NCBI RefSeq assembly: GCF_019649015.1
Contig: NZ_BLPI01000001.1
Location: 1,525,001-1,589,000 of the forward strand
Reading direction: 5' to 3'
DNA length: 64,000 nucleotides
DNA from: Agarivorans litoreus
Lineage (GTDB): Bacteria > Pseudomonadota > Gammaproteobacteria > Enterobacterales > Celerinatantimonadaceae
The position numbers and the translations under genes were made by a program. Numbering within the stretch: position 1 is the first letter of the stretch; each line of letters starts with the position of its first letter. The notes beneath the pieces are model-generated. The model saw only the letters and a program-made list of their open reading frames with translations. It was not told where the DNA came from and did no database searches. Shown here one piece after another: positions 6,696-17,311 of the stretch.

Positions 6696-8978
6696 ATTTA
6701 TAAGTTCGTAACTAAACGGTGCCTGCAAACTTCGCTAGGATTAGCGACGTTGCTTTCGAGCTTCAGTGCCTTAGCAGAAACACCGTTATCTATGCCTCAG
6801 TGCCGAGCACATATCCCAGAACGCATAAAATCCGGTCCCATTGACCCTAACGCTCCCTACGTGATTGCCGCTGATGAATTACATGCAAAACAAGGCGATA
6901 AAGCGAGCTTTAGTGGTAATGTTGAGTTTTCCCAAGGCCCTCGGGCATTAAAGGCTGAAAACACCGTATTAGACGAGCAAGCACAAACCCTAAAAGCGAC
7001 CGGAAAGATTGAGTTTCAAGATAATTTAGTCAGTGTGAAAAGTGATACTTTTGACGCCAACTTAAAAGATCATCAAGCTACACTTAACTCAGCTGAGTAC
7101 CAACTGTTTGAGCAGCAAGGACGCGGAGAAGCCAGTAATTTAAAAATTAATGATGAACAAAACTTATCCTTAGAAGATGCCAGTTATACAGCATGCCCTC
7201 CGGGTGATGTAAGTTGGGAGATTCACGCAGAGAAAATTGATATCGACTCTAGTGAACAATGGGCTACAACCAAAAATGCCACTGTACGGCTTTTTAATGT
7301 ACCGGTAATGTACTTACCGTATTTTTCCTACCCAATTGGCGATCAACGCCATAGCGGTTTCTTATTTCCGAGTATCTCTACTTCAACCAAAAACGGAGTT
7401 GATGTCTCCACCCCTTACTACTGGAACATCGCTCCGAATTTTGACGCAACGATAACCCCACGTTTGATGACACGGCGTGGTTTGCAGCTGCAAAGTGAGT
7501 TCAGATATTTGCTCGGCCAACACACCGGCACCTTGAATGCTGAATATTTAGCTAACGATAGTGAGTTAGATCTCGACAGATATTTGTTTCATTGGGATCA
7601 CCAAGGGCAGTACAAACGTCACTGGCGATTCAATACCGATTACACCCGCATCAGTGATGATAACTACTTTAATGACTTAGGCGACAAGCTTGGTAAGGTA
7701 AACGAAAACCAGTTACTACAAACCGGTGTCGTGGGTTATCACACAAAATACTGGTACACCGAACTATTAGTGCAAGATTTTCAGGTGCTTGGCAATACCG
7801 AGCAGCCTCACACTCTACTTCCTCAATTAAGTTTCACTGGAGACTGGGATTTAAACTGGCAAACCCTGCAATTTGGCTTTGATTCAGAAATTAGTAACTT
7901 TACTCACAGTGATAGCTCCTACTACACCGCACAACGTGTTCATGTAGAACCCAGTTTAAGTTTGCCTTATGTAGTACCTGCTGGTTTTTTCAAAGCTGAT
8001 TTAGCCTTAATGCATACCTACTATAGCCAAGATAAAGGAACTAATTTCGATTATGACTATTTAGCCAGCACAGTTAATCGAACCTTGCCTAAGCTAAGTG
8101 TAGAAGGAGGCTTAAACTTTGACCGAAATACCCTTTGGTTCGGCGATAATTACACTCAAACTTTAGAACCCGTAATTAAGTACTTATACATTCCTTATAC
8201 TAATCAGGATGATATTGGGATCTATGATACCGATAATCTACAACAAGATTATTACGGCTTATTTAGAGACAAACGTTATAGCGGTTTAGATAGAATCGCC
8301 GATGCGAATCAAATCACCCTTGGGGTACACTCGCGTTTTTTATCGCCTAGTAACCAAGAGACATTACGTTTAAGCCTCGGTCAAATCATCTACTTTGAGC
8401 CTAGTCGCACCACTCTAATACCCGGCAGTGAGCCTTCTGATAACTCTAGTTCAGCGCTGGCTTTTGAAGCAGATGCAAATATCAAACAAGATTGGTTTGG
8501 GCATACTGGCTTTCAAATCGATACTTTAGAAGGGCGGCTAAATAAAGCCAACGCCGCAATCGAGTGGCGACCCGAGGCACAAAAGCTAATACAAATGAAC
8601 TATCGCTATTCGCAAGCCTCTGAAACCATGGTCAGCGACGTAAATCAAGTAGGAACTAAGGTTGCTTGGCCAATAACCGATCGCGTATCAGCGGTAGGAA
8701 GTTACTACCGTGATATGATTTTAGACCGCAGTATTGAGAGCTACTTGGGTGTGCAATATAACTCTTGTTGTTGGGGCATTCGCCTTACCTATCAACGCGG
8801 CTTACAAAGTGCCTATGTGGATGACAATTCAGGTATTGACCGAGTCGGTGAATTTGACAGCTCACTCAGCCTCGATTTTGAGATTAAAGGCTTAGGTGGT
8901 AGCGACACCAGCAGCCGAGAAGAAATGCTAGAAGGTGGTAACTTCAAATATGGGCGCCCCTTTTACCTCAACCATTAA
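6696..8978 (+). CDS. lptD: LPS-assembly outer membrane protein LptD
   Basis: LptD is the outer-membrane barrel that, with LptE, inserts LPS. The N-terminal OstA/LptA-like beta-taco domain (AADELHAKQGDKASFSGNVE) is followed by the C-terminal barrel. All four cysteines of the E. coli disulfide pattern have counterparts: one in MPQCRAH, one in TACPPGD and the adjacent pair in NSCCWGIRL. The start is problematic. The only ATG/GTG/TTG in frame before the mature region is TTG at 6750, leaving a stub signal (LSSFSALA). The frame is open from 6654, and an ATT at 6696, nine bases after AGGGA (6682-6686), gives a full signal peptide beginning YKFVTKRCLQTSLGLATLLSS. I use 6696 as the more likely start; CTG at 6723 is the alternative. 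First gene of the surA-pdxA-rsmA-apaG-apaH run. Confidence 0.9.
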   Translation: MYKFVTKRCLQTSLGLATLLSSFSALAETPLSMPQCRAHIPERIKSGPIDPNAPYVIAADELHAKQGDKASFSGNVEFSQGPRALKAENTVLDEQAQTLKATGKIEFQDNLVSVKSDTFDANLKDHQATLNSAEYQLFEQQGRGEASNLKINDEQNLSLEDASYTACPPGDVSWEIHAEKIDIDSSEQWATTKNATVRLFNVPVMYLPYFSYPIGDQRHSGFLFPSISTSTKNGVDVSTPYYWNIAPNFDATITPRLMTRRGLQLQSEFRYLLGQHTGTLNAEYLANDSELDLDRYLFHWDHQGQYKRHWRFNTDYTRISDDNYFNDLGDKLGKVNENQLLQTGVVGYHTKYWYTELLVQDFQVLGNTEQPHTLLPQLSFTGDWDLNWQTLQFGFDSEISNFTHSDSSYYTAQRVHVEPSLSLPYVVPAGFFKADLALMHTYYSQDKGTNFDYDYLASTVNRTLPKLSVEGGLNFDRNTLWFGDNYTQTLEPVIKYLYIPYTNQDDIGIYDTDNLQQDYYGLFRDKRYSGLDRIADANQITLGVHSRFLSPSNQETLRLSLGQIIYFEPSRTTLIPGSEPSDNSSSALAFEADANIKQDWFGHTGFQIDTLEGRLNKANAAIEWRPEAQKLIQMNYRYSQASETMVSDVNQVGTKVAWPITDRVSAVGSYYRDMILDRSIESYLGVQYNSCCWGIRLTYQRGLQSAYVDDNSGIDRVGEFDSSLSLDFEIKGLGGSDTSSREEMLEGGNFKYGRPFYLNH

Positions 8979-9040
8979 AACCTTTAAAACAAATATGATA
9001 AAGTAAGCGACGTTTTGCTCGCAGTAATGATAGGAACGAA

Positions 9041-10318
9041 ATGAAAAAATTAATATTGCTTGGTGTAAGCATATTCATGCTTGCTACTGGGTTGGTACAG
9101 GCTCAGGAGCAATTGCTCGACAAAGTTGTCGCTATTGTAAATAACGATGTGATCACTCAGAGCCAAGTGGATGAGCTAACTGGCAAAGTTCTGCGAAATG
9201 CCACAGATGCACAGCAGGAGCTTCCTCCCGAAGAAGAATTACAGCAACAAATAATGGATAGGTTAATTCTAGAAAGTTTGCAGCTTCAATTAGCTGAGCG
9301 CTTAGGCATTAAGATTAGTGATAGCCAATTAGAGAACACCATTGATAACATTATTGCCAGCGAAAACACCAGCAGGGAGGTGTTCTTAGACGATTTAACC
9401 AAGCAAGGCATGAGCTATAGTCAATTTAGAGAAGATATTCGAAAAGAGATCATTCTTGGAGAAGTAAGCAGAAGCCAAGTGCAAAGGCGAGTTAATGTAT
9501 CGGAACAAGAAACAGATGCCTTAATAAAGCTTATCGAAGAGCAAGATAAAGGCACTGTTCGTTATCATGTTGGTCATATTTTGCTACGCATATCTGGTGA
9601 TGAGCAAGTCACTCAACAACAAGCAGAAAGTCTAGTTAAACAACTTAAAAATGGTGAAAATTTTAACCAACTAGCGATGACTCATTCGCAAGGCCCTAAA
9701 GCTTTAGAAGGCGGCGATTGGGGCTGGATGACCATTGAAGAGATGCCAACCTTGTTTGCTGGAGTTGTAAAAAATCAGCACCAAGGTTCAGTATTAGGTC
9801 CTATTCGCACCGACTCAGGCTTACACATTATTATGGTGATGGATACAGAAGGTTTACAAAAAATAGAAACCTTAGAAGTGAATGCCCGACATATTCTAAT
9901 CAAACCTTCGATTATTCTTAGCGATAGAAAAGCTAAAAGTTTGTTGTCGGAGTTTCGCCAACAGCTAATTTTAGGTGAAGTAACATTTGAAGAACTGGCT
10001 CGCCAATATTCTGAAGACCCCGGCTCAGCAGTACGCGGAGGTGAATTAGGTTGGTCTGACCCTAGTGTGTTTGTCCCGGCATTTAGAGACACAGCTAATC
10101 GTTTGGAGATAGGAGAACTTAGCCAACCTTTCCGCTCAACTTTTGGTTGGCACTTAATGGAAATGTTGGATAAACGCACCACTGATACCACCAATTCAGC
10201 CAGTAAAAACCGCGCATATCAAATAATCTTCAATCGTAAGTTCAATGAAGAAACCCAAGCATGGCAAGAAGAGCTTCGCGAAGAAGCATACGTAGAAATA
10301 TTGGATGGTGAGGCATGA
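9041..10318 (+). CDS. surA: periplasmic chaperone / peptidyl-prolyl isomerase SurA
   Basis: SurA escorts unfolded outer-membrane proteins, including LptD, across the periplasm to the BAM complex. The 425-residue protein has a signal peptide ([21 protein letters not shown]), an N-terminal chaperone module ([19 protein letters not shown]) and two parvulin domains. The first, around residues 175-275, contains VGHILLRI and GGDWGWM; the second, around 285-385, contains ARHILIKPS and GGELGWSDP. Length is like E. coli (428). AGGAACGA precedes the ATG. It follows lptD by 62 bp and overlaps pdxA by ATGA. Confidence 0.96.
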   Translation: MKKLILLGVSIFMLATGLVQAQEQLLDKVVAIVNNDVITQSQVDELTGKVLRNATDAQQELPPEEELQQQIMDRLILESLQLQLAERLGIKISDSQLENTIDNIIASENTSREVFLDDLTKQGMSYSQFREDIRKEIILGEVSRSQVQRRVNVSEQETDALIKLIEEQDKGTVRYHVGHILLRISGDEQVTQQQAESLVKQLKNGENFNQLAMTHSQGPKALEGGDWGWMTIEEMPTLFAGVVKNQHQGSVLGPIRTDSGLHIIMVMDTEGLQKIETLEVNARHILIKPSIILSDRKAKSLLSEFRQQLILGEVTFEELARQYSEDPGSAVRGGELGWSDPSVFVPAFRDTANRLEIGELSQPFRSTFGWHLMEMLDKRTTDTTNSASKNRAYQIIFNRKFNEETQAWQEELREEAYVEILDGEA

Positions 10319-11313
10319 GTAAGCCTATAGCCAGATTAGCAATTACCCCTGGTGAACCGGCAGGTATTGGCCCCGATCTAGTGCTTGCCATAAGCCAACG
10401 GGATTGGCCAATGGAGCTAGTGGTGGTTGCTGATCCTCGTTTGTTGAAAGAGCGGGCTAACCAGCTAGGTATAGATATTACTCTACTACCATATCAGCCA
10501 GAACAAGCGGCAAAACCACAAGCTGCCGGTACCTTAACTGTTGCTCCGGTTGCCATGTCTAAGCCAGCTATAGCGGGGCAACTTGATGAGGCTAATGGCC
10601 ACTATGTGCTAAATACCTTAAAATTTGCTTGTGATGGCAACATGAATGGTCAATTTGCTGCAGTGGTTACCGGTCCAGTACACAAGGGCATAATTAATAA
10701 AGCTGGCGTATCTTTTAGTGGTCACACTGAGTTCTTTGCGCAGCAATCAGGCACTGCCGATGTAGTTATGATGCTAGCAACAGAAGGTTTACGCGTTGCT
10801 TTAGCCACCACTCACCTGCCCTTAGCCTATGTAGCTAAAGCGATTACTCATGAACGTTTACATAACATCATCAGTATTTTGCACCATGACCTAAAAACTA
10901 AGTTTGCCATTAAGCAACCCAAAATATTTGTTTGCGGGCTTAACCCTCATGCAGGAGAAGATGGTCACCTTGGCCGCGAAGAGCTAGACGTTATTATCCC
11001 CTTGCTTGATGAAATGCGTGAGCAACATGGTATGAACTTAATTGGTCCATTACCCGCCGACACGCTTTTCCAAGATAAATACTTGGCAGAAGCCGATGCG
11101 GTGTTGGCCATGTACCACGACCAAGGCCTACCAGTGCTAAAATATAAAGGTTTTGGCCAATCGGTAAACATTACCCTTGGCCTACCATTTATTAGAACCT
11201 CAGTTGACCACGGAACTGCCTTAGAGCTAGCGGGAACTGGTGAAGCCGATCATGGAAGTATGATTACCGCCATCGAACAAGCCATAGATATGGTAGAGCG
11301 AGAACATGAATAA
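10315..11313 (+). CDS. pdxA: 4-hydroxythreonine-4-phosphate dehydrogenase PdxA
   Basis: PdxA oxidises 4-phosphohydroxy-L-threonine in the DXP-dependent route to pyridoxal phosphate. The 332-residue protein shows [13 protein letters not shown] at the N-terminus, VVTGPVHKG, the metal-ligand segment FSGHTEFFA, and [15 protein letters not shown] with the third His. [18 protein letters not shown] completes the pattern. Start overlaps the surA stop (ATGA), and its end overlaps rsmA by 8 bp, so translational coupling is likely. Confidence 0.95.
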   Translation: MSKPIARLAITPGEPAGIGPDLVLAISQRDWPMELVVVADPRLLKERANQLGIDITLLPYQPEQAAKPQAAGTLTVAPVAMSKPAIAGQLDEANGHYVLNTLKFACDGNMNGQFAAVVTGPVHKGIINKAGVSFSGHTEFFAQQSGTADVVMMLATEGLRVALATTHLPLAYVAKAITHERLHNIISILHHDLKTKFAIKQPKIFVCGLNPHAGEDGHLGREELDVIIPLLDEMREQHGMNLIGPLPADTLFQDKYLAEADAVLAMYHDQGLPVLKYKGFGQSVNITLGLPFIRTSVDHGTALELAGTGEADHGSMITAIEQAIDMVEREHE

Positions 11314-12136
11314 ACAAGTTCATCAAGGGCACCGCGCCCGCAAACGTTTTGGTCAAAACTTCCTAAATAATGACTCTGTTATTAGCCAAATTGTAGCCAC
11401 CATCTACCCACAACCAGGTGAGAACCTGGTTGAGATTGGCCCTGGTTTGGGAGCGTTAACCGAGCCAGTTGCCAGCTCCGCTGGCCACCTACAAGTTGTA
11501 GAATTAGACCGTGACTTAGCTCAGCGCTTACGCGAGCACCCCACTCTCGCTAGTAAACTTACTATCCATGAAATTGATGCGCTTAAATTCGATTTCATGC
11601 AGCTGTCTAAGCCTGAACAAAAAATGCGAGTGTTTGGCAACTTACCTTACAACATTTCTACACCGCTTATTTTTCACTTGCTAAGCTTTACCAGCGCTAT
11701 TTCTGATATGCACTTTATGCTGCAAAAAGAAGTGGTGAAACGAATGGCTGCAGGCCCAGATAGCAAAGCATACGGTCGTTTAAGCGTAATGACTCAAGTG
11801 CAATGTAATGTTATGCCGGCCTTAGAAGTGCCTCCCGAAGCGTTCGCGCCACCACCTAAAGTTGATTCTGCAGTGGTGCGTTTGGAGCCTTACGAAAGTA
11901 CGCTGTACCCACTTAACTCATTAGCAACTTTAGATAGAGTGTGTAAAGAAGCCTTTAATCAACGTCGTAAAACGATTCGTAACGCACTCGGCAATTTACT
12001 CACAGTAGAGCACTTAGCTGAGCTTGGTTTAAAGCCGACGCTGCGCCCAGAAAATTTAACTATTCAACAATTTTGTGATATTGCTAATTACATAGATAAA
12101 AACCAGTTATTACAGGCTTCTAGTAGCGATGAGTAA
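11306..12136 (+). CDS. rsmA: 16S rRNA adenine-N6,N6-dimethyltransferase RsmA (KsgA)
   Basis: RsmA dimethylates A1518 and A1519 near the 3' end of 16S rRNA during late 30S assembly. In 276 residues it shows [13 protein letters not shown], the SAM-binding motif [14 protein letters not shown], and the catalytic motif FGNLPYNIS. The C-terminal helical domain contains [13 protein letters not shown]. It overlaps both pdxA and apaG by 8 bp, forming a compact translationally coupled block. Confidence 0.96.
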   Translation: MNKQVHQGHRARKRFGQNFLNNDSVISQIVATIYPQPGENLVEIGPGLGALTEPVASSAGHLQVVELDRDLAQRLREHPTLASKLTIHEIDALKFDFMQLSKPEQKMRVFGNLPYNISTPLIFHLLSFTSAISDMHFMLQKEVVKRMAAGPDSKAYGRLSVMTQVQCNVMPALEVPPEAFAPPPKVDSAVVRLEPYESTLYPLNSLATLDRVCKEAFNQRRKTIRNALGNLLTVEHLAELGLKPTLRPENLTIQQFCDIANYIDKNQLLQASSSDE

Positions 12137-12512
12137 TACCCCAGAATATGACTTGGATATTGAAGTAGAGTCCGGCTTTTTGCCAGAGCACTCAGTGCCA
12201 GAAAAACAACAATTCGCTTTTTTTTACACCATTACTATTCGCAACTGCAGTGCACAAGCGCTGCAGTTATTACGCCGTCACTGGGTGATTACCGACGGCG
12301 ACGGCAAAGTAAATGAAGTGAAAGGCGACGGTGTAGTAGGTAAACAACCCCATCTTAAGCCGGAAAAACCTTTTTCTTATACCAGTAGTGCCGTGTTAGC
12401 AACCGAAGTAGGCGTAATGCAAGGCAGCTACACGTTGATTGACGAAGCCGGTAATGAGTTTGAAGCAGAAATCCCGCCATTTCGTTTATCACTTCCAAAT
12501 AAGCTTCACTAA
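12129..12512 (+). CDS. apaG: ApaG domain protein (Co2+/Mg2+ efflux-associated)
   Basis: A 127-residue single-domain ApaG protein with the [20 protein letters not shown] beta-sandwich core, the [21 protein letters not shown] segment, and [21 protein letters not shown]. coli ApaG is 125 residues. Mutants in Salmonella affect cobalt resistance and magnesium efflux, but the biochemical role is unsettled. It overlaps rsmA and precedes apaH, the usual order. Confidence 0.94.
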   Translation: MSNTPEYDLDIEVESGFLPEHSVPEKQQFAFFYTITIRNCSAQALQLLRRHWVITDGDGKVNEVKGDGVVGKQPHLKPEKPFSYTSSAVLATEVGVMQGSYTLIDEAGNEFEAEIPPFRLSLPNKLH

Positions 12513-12524
12513 TTAAGGTATGTT

Positions 12525-13355
12525 ATGGCAACTTATTTTGTTGGTGACGTCCAAGGTTGTTTAGATGAATTAAAGGCACTACTAAAGCAGTGCAAGTTCT
12601 CAACTAAAAAAGATCGGCTCTGGCTCGCCGGAGACCTCGTGGCTCGAGGCCCAAAATCCTTGGAAACTTTGCGTTTTGTTAAAGAGTTGGGTTGTGCCGC
12701 TCAAGTGGTACTAGGTAATCACGATTTACATCTGTTAGCGGTAGCCAACGGTATCCATCGCGCCAAACGGCGCGATAACTTGCAAGATTTACTTGATGCG
12801 CCCGATAGAGAAGAATTGCTAAACTGGCTGCGACAACAACCCTTAATCAAAAAACACCCCGACTACGATGTAGTGATGGTGCATGCAGGCATTTATCCGA
12901 AATGGAAAGTCAGCAAAGCACTGAAACTTGGTAAAGAAGTTCAGAAGCAACTTGCTAGCGATGATTACTTATCACTACTAAAAAACATGTACTCCAATGA
13001 ACCGGCTCGTTGGAGTGATGAATTAGTAGGTTATGATCGCCTGCGCTGTATTATTAATGTGTTCACTCGGATGCGTTATTGTTTCCCTGATGCTAGCCTT
13101 GATTTTGAATCAAAGCTACCTCCCAACAAAAATACTAACCCGAACCTAAAACCTTGGTTTGAACTCCCCGGAAAACACCTAAAAGAGACCCATATTGTAT
13201 TTGGGCACTGGGCTGCGCTAATGGGAAAGAGTAAGCACGACTTAGTGTCTGGGCTTGATACAGGCTGTGTATGGGGTAATCACCTATCAATGCTGCGCTG
13301 GGAAGACCAACGCATGTATACTCAAGATTGCCTAAACAAAAATATAAGCAACTAA
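12525..13355 (+). CDS. apaH: symmetrical bis(5'-nucleosyl)-tetraphosphatase ApaH
   Basis: ApaH hydrolyses Ap4A to two ADP and can also remove Np4 caps from RNA. The 276-residue protein carries the PPP-family metal motifs in order: VGDVQGC (about 6-12), AGDLVARGP (about 35-43), LGNHDLH (about 64-70), and later histidines in VMVHAGIYP and FGHWAALMG. Start ATG lies 12 bp after apaG with a modest AAGG upstream. Its end overlaps folA by four bases, convergently. Confidence 0.95.
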   Translation: MATYFVGDVQGCLDELKALLKQCKFSTKKDRLWLAGDLVARGPKSLETLRFVKELGCAAQVVLGNHDLHLLAVANGIHRAKRRDNLQDLLDAPDREELLNWLRQQPLIKKHPDYDVVMVHAGIYPKWKVSKALKLGKEVQKQLASDDYLSLLKNMYSNEPARWSDELVGYDRLRCIINVFTRMRYCFPDASLDFESKLPPNKNTNPNLKPWFELPGKHLKETHIVFGHWAALMGKSKHDLVSGLDTGCVWGNHLSMLRWEDQRMYTQDCLNKNISN

Positions 13356-13837
13356 ACGCGCGCTAAAGTAACAAACTCATAGTTGTAAGGGTTTTTCTCA
13401 TCAGCCAAGTGCTTTTCGCTAGCGAGTTGTTGCCATTGATACTGCTGGTAATCTGGGAAATGAGCGTCGCCTTCCACATCTTTTTCGATGAAAGTTAAAT
13501 ACAATGTATCGGCAAACACTAAACACTGTTGGTAGATATTTCCACCACCAATAATCATTACTTCATCTTCGTCTTCAACTAAATCTAAAGCCGCCTGAAC
13601 GGTGTTAACTACCGTAACCCCTTCTATGGCTAAATCCACATTGCGACTTACCACTATGTTTAAGCGCCCTGGTAATGGGCGACCAATCGACTGATAAGTT
13701 AAGCGACCCATAATTACCGGTTTGCCCATCGTCACCGCTTTAAAATGCTTAAGATCGGCCGGTAGGTGCCAAGGCATTTGATTGTCTTTGCCGATAACTC
13801 GTTGCTTAGCCATTGCGGCTATCATTGCTACTTTCAC
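13352..13837 (-). CDS. folA: dihydrofolate reductase
   Basis: A 161-residue chromosomal DHFR with MIAAMAKQRVIGKDNQMPWH at the N-terminus, where the Met20-type loop and Trp are visible, then LPADLKHFK with the substrate-binding Asp, MGRLTYQSIGRPLPGR, and the NADPH-binding IIGGGNIYQQ. It makes tetrahydrofolate for one-carbon metabolism. It sits 26 bp after yjjB and is probably the last gene of an obgE-yjjP-yjjB-folA unit. Convergent with apaH. Confidence 0.96.
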   Translation of the reverse strand: MKVAMIAAMAKQRVIGKDNQMPWHLPADLKHFKAVTMGKPVIMGRLTYQSIGRPLPGRLNIVVSRNVDLAIEGVTVVNTVQAALDLVEDEDEVMIIGGGNIYQQCLVFADTLYLTFIEKDVEGDAHFPDYQQYQWQQLASEKHLADEKNPYNYEFVTLARV

Positions 13838-13863
13838 TGTATTACCTTTTTAAACTGAGGCTT

Positions 13864-14331
13864 CTAAACGATTGGCCGACCACGATATATAACAACGGAT
13901 GGTATAGCTAAGCCAAAACTTAAGGCCATTAATATAAACATCGTCCTTAAACCATTTTCAATGATGGTGGCTAACAAAGGCTCGCTAAAACCGTTGCTAT
14001 ATAAGCTAATAATCCCCACCATGGTAGTAAATGCATAACTGCCCGGAATCATAGGAATAATAGAGGCAACCGTAAATACTGGCCGTGGAATTAAGTAACG
14101 GCGCGACCAGTAAACACCAATTAAACCTACGCTGGTAGACGCAACTAAAGTTGCCCATTCAAGCGGCACCCCCCAGTAAATGCATAAGGTTCTAAGACTA
14201 TGAGCGAACGCACCACCAATAGCACAAAAGGCTAACATTCGAGTAGGTACATTAAATACCATGGCAAAACCAACTGCAGGAACCGCTGAAAAAAGAGCAT
14301 CGTTAAGTAATAACTTAAACAATTCAATCAT
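13864..14331 (-). CDS. threonine/serine exporter family protein, YjjB-like subunit
   Basis: A short, almost wholly hydrophobic protein of 155 residues with about four or five membrane segments. It resembles the ThrE_2/YjjB half of the split ThrE-type exporters, with MVFNVPTRMLAFCAIGGAFAHSLRT and IIPMIPGSYAFTTMVG as family-like stretches. In E. coli YjjP and YjjB work together in succinate export, and ThrE proteins export threonine and serine; the substrate here is not known. I use the ATG at 14331, one base after the yjjP stop; a GTG at 14346 would overlap yjjP. Confidence 0.85.
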   Translation of the reverse strand: MIELFKLLLNDALFSAVPAVGFAMVFNVPTRMLAFCAIGGAFAHSLRTLCIYWGVPLEWATLVASTSVGLIGVYWSRRYLIPRPVFTVASIIPMIPGSYAFTTMVGIISLYSNGFSEPLLATIIENGLRTMFILMALSFGLAIPSVVIYRGRPIV

Positions 14332-14332
14332 C

Positions 14333-15154
14333 TTATAACCACCCACTTACACCCGTGGCCCACATCGAAAAAGCAATTCCCATAGCCACTCCTAAACTAA
14401 GCAAGGATGCAAAAAACCAACGAGAAATACCCATACTAATATGGCCTTTTACCATGTCTGAAACCGCGTTAATTAGTGGGAACCCTGGCACCAATAACAA
14501 CACTGAAGCAGCCATCACTGTTTGTGGTTGGTTACCGATATCATAACGAACTGCAAGACCTGCAATAGAGGTAGCAACAAAGGCGGTCATGCCAAAATTA
14601 AGGATAGGGTTATGATGACGATGTGCCATTTCTTGGCGAAACAACATAGCGACAGCCGAAGCGACAAAAGTCATCGCAAATACGGCCCAGTCACCACCAA
14701 ATAATCGGCTAAAACAAGCACAAGACATACCGATCATAAACACCACTAACCAACGATTATGTTTGAAAGGCCTTAAGCGTTCTAAACGTTTTACCACATC
14801 ATCAACACCTAATAGCTGTTTCTCAGCCATGATGGTGATCCTTTGCACTTCGCATACCATATGCATGTTAATGCCGCGATCATAAACTCGTCGAGTAGTT
14901 GTAATGCAGCGACCTTGTGATAAGCCCGTAAGAATAAGCGCATTAGCAGTGATAGCCAATTCTACGCTCTCTAGGCCTAAGGCTTTACCTAAACGGACTG
15001 TCGTTTCTTCAATTAATTTACTTTCTGCGCCATGCTGCTGCATGATTCTGCCAGCCTGCACAGCTACCCGACAAATCTCTGTTTGTTGTTCTAGAGAAAT
15101 AATACGAACCGGAGCCTGAACAGGCTCCGGAGAGTGTCTAAATGAGCGTAACAT
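14333..15154 (-). CDS. threonine/serine exporter family protein, YjjP-like subunit
   Basis: The 273-residue protein is the larger half of a split ThrE-type exporter. A cytoplasmic N-terminal region of about 120 residues, with VQAGRIMQQHGAESKLIEET and the family pattern GLSQGRCITTTRRV, precedes about five membrane helices. LLLVPGFPLINAVSDMVKGH resembles the conserved ThrE core motif. yjjB follows directly, so the two probably form one transporter. A near-perfect palindrome lies in codons 8-15 (15109-15130). It is 38 bp downstream of obgE. Confidence 0.86.
   Translation of the reverse strand: MLRSFRHSPEPVQAPVRIISLEQQTEICRVAVQAGRIMQQHGAESKLIEETTVRLGKALGLESVELAITANALILTGLSQGRCITTTRRVYDRGINMHMVCEVQRITIMAEKQLLGVDDVVKRLERLRPFKHNRWLVVFMIGMSCACFSRLFGGDWAVFAMTFVASAVAMLFRQEMAHRHHNPILNFGMTAFVATSIAGLAVRYDIGNQPQTVMAASVLLLVPGFPLINAVSDMVKGHISMGISRWFFASLLSLGVAMGIAFSMWATGVSGWL
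15109..15130 (-). repeat. GC-rich hairpin in the first codons of yjjP
   Basis: Ten-base arms CCGGAGCCTG and CAGGCTCCGG are separated by two bases, giving a very stable stem in the mRNA about 25 bases after the yjjP start codon. The encoded residues are PEPVQAP. There is no U-tract, so it is not an ordinary terminator. It could slow early elongation or protect an mRNA end, which is speculation. Confidence 0.55.
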
Positions 15155-15192
15155 TTAAAGATCCAAGTAATACTAGCACATCTAATAGCTTA

Positions 15193-16362
<1,170 letters not shown>

Positions 16363-16383
16363 TCACTCCAGCATTATCGCTTA

Positions 16384-16411
16384 ACTATAATGCAACACGC
16401 CTACTTCGTAA
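16384..16411 (-). promoter_or_regulatory. probable obgE promoter
   Basis: On the minus strand TTACGA and TATAGT are separated by 16 bp, about 25 bp upstream of the obgE ATG and downstream of the rpmA terminator. The match is moderate. Confidence 0.45.
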
Positions 16412-16431
16412 GCGAAATAGTGGTTTCTTGG

Positions 16432-16458
16432 AAAAAAAAAGCCCCGCAGTTGCGGGGC
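16432..16458 (-). terminator. intrinsic terminator after rpmA
   Basis: Stem GCCCCGCA/TGCGGGGC (16441-16458) is followed on the minus strand by a run of nine T. It ends the rplU-rpmA transcript about 24 bp after the rpmA stop. Confidence 0.9.
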
Positions 16459-16481
16459 TTTTCAAATATCTAATTGGACGT

Positions 16482-16751
<270 letters not shown>

Positions 16752-16756
16752 CTAAA

Positions 16757-17068
16757 TTAACCGTTAATGCCTGTAATGCGAACTTCAGTGAACCACTGAC
16801 GGTGGCCCTGTTGCTTACGTGAATGCTTACGACGACGGAACTTAACGATTTTAACTTTATCGCCACGACCATGAGAAACAACTTCAGCTGTTACTTTGGT
16901 ACCATCTACGTAAGGTGCGCCTACTTTAACGTCTTCGCCATTAGCAACTAGTAATACGTTATCAAATTCAACTGTGTTACCAGTTTCAACGTCTAGTTTC
17001 TCAAGGCGAAGTGTTTGACCTTCGGCCACACGGTGCTGTTTACCACCACTTAGGATAACCGCGTACAT
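16757..17068 (-). CDS. rplU: 50S ribosomal protein L21
   Basis: L21, 103 residues, begins [20 protein letters not shown], as in other bacteria; [20 protein letters not shown] is the rRNA-binding part. I use the ATG at 17068: GGAG lies nine bases upstream of it but only two bases before the alternative TTG at 17077. First gene of rplU-rpmA. Confidence 0.97.
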   Translation of the reverse strand: MYAVILSGGKQHRVAEGQTLRLEKLDVETGNTVEFDNVLLVANGEDVKVGAPYVDGTKVTAEVVSHGRGDKVKIVKFRRRKHSRKQQGHRQWFTEVRITGING

Positions 17069-17132
17069 TTTTTTCAAACTCCGCTTACACCTAATATTTC
17101 AAGGTGTCTATAATTCTCAACAATGACGGCGG

Positions 17133-17161
17133 ATTCTACGGAAAAAGATCTGTTCCCGCAA
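17133..17161 (-). promoter_or_regulatory. rplU promoter with GC-rich discriminator
   Basis: On the minus strand TTGCGG (17156-17161) and TAGAAT (17133-17138) are 17 bp apart. They are followed by a CCGCCG discriminator, the pattern of growth-rate/ppGpp-controlled ribosomal promoters. The 5' leader would be about 55-60 nt. Confidence 0.75.
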
Positions 17162-17311
17162 GGGGAATTTCAAAAAAGTTTAAAAATCACGCAAGGCCAA
17201 GAATTTTAAGCGGTGAAAGCTGCTTAAACAAAGGAAATGAGATACTATTACAGCATTAAATTATCACCATAATATTGCTGATTCATCGGCAACAACCTCT
17301 AATAAGAAATT

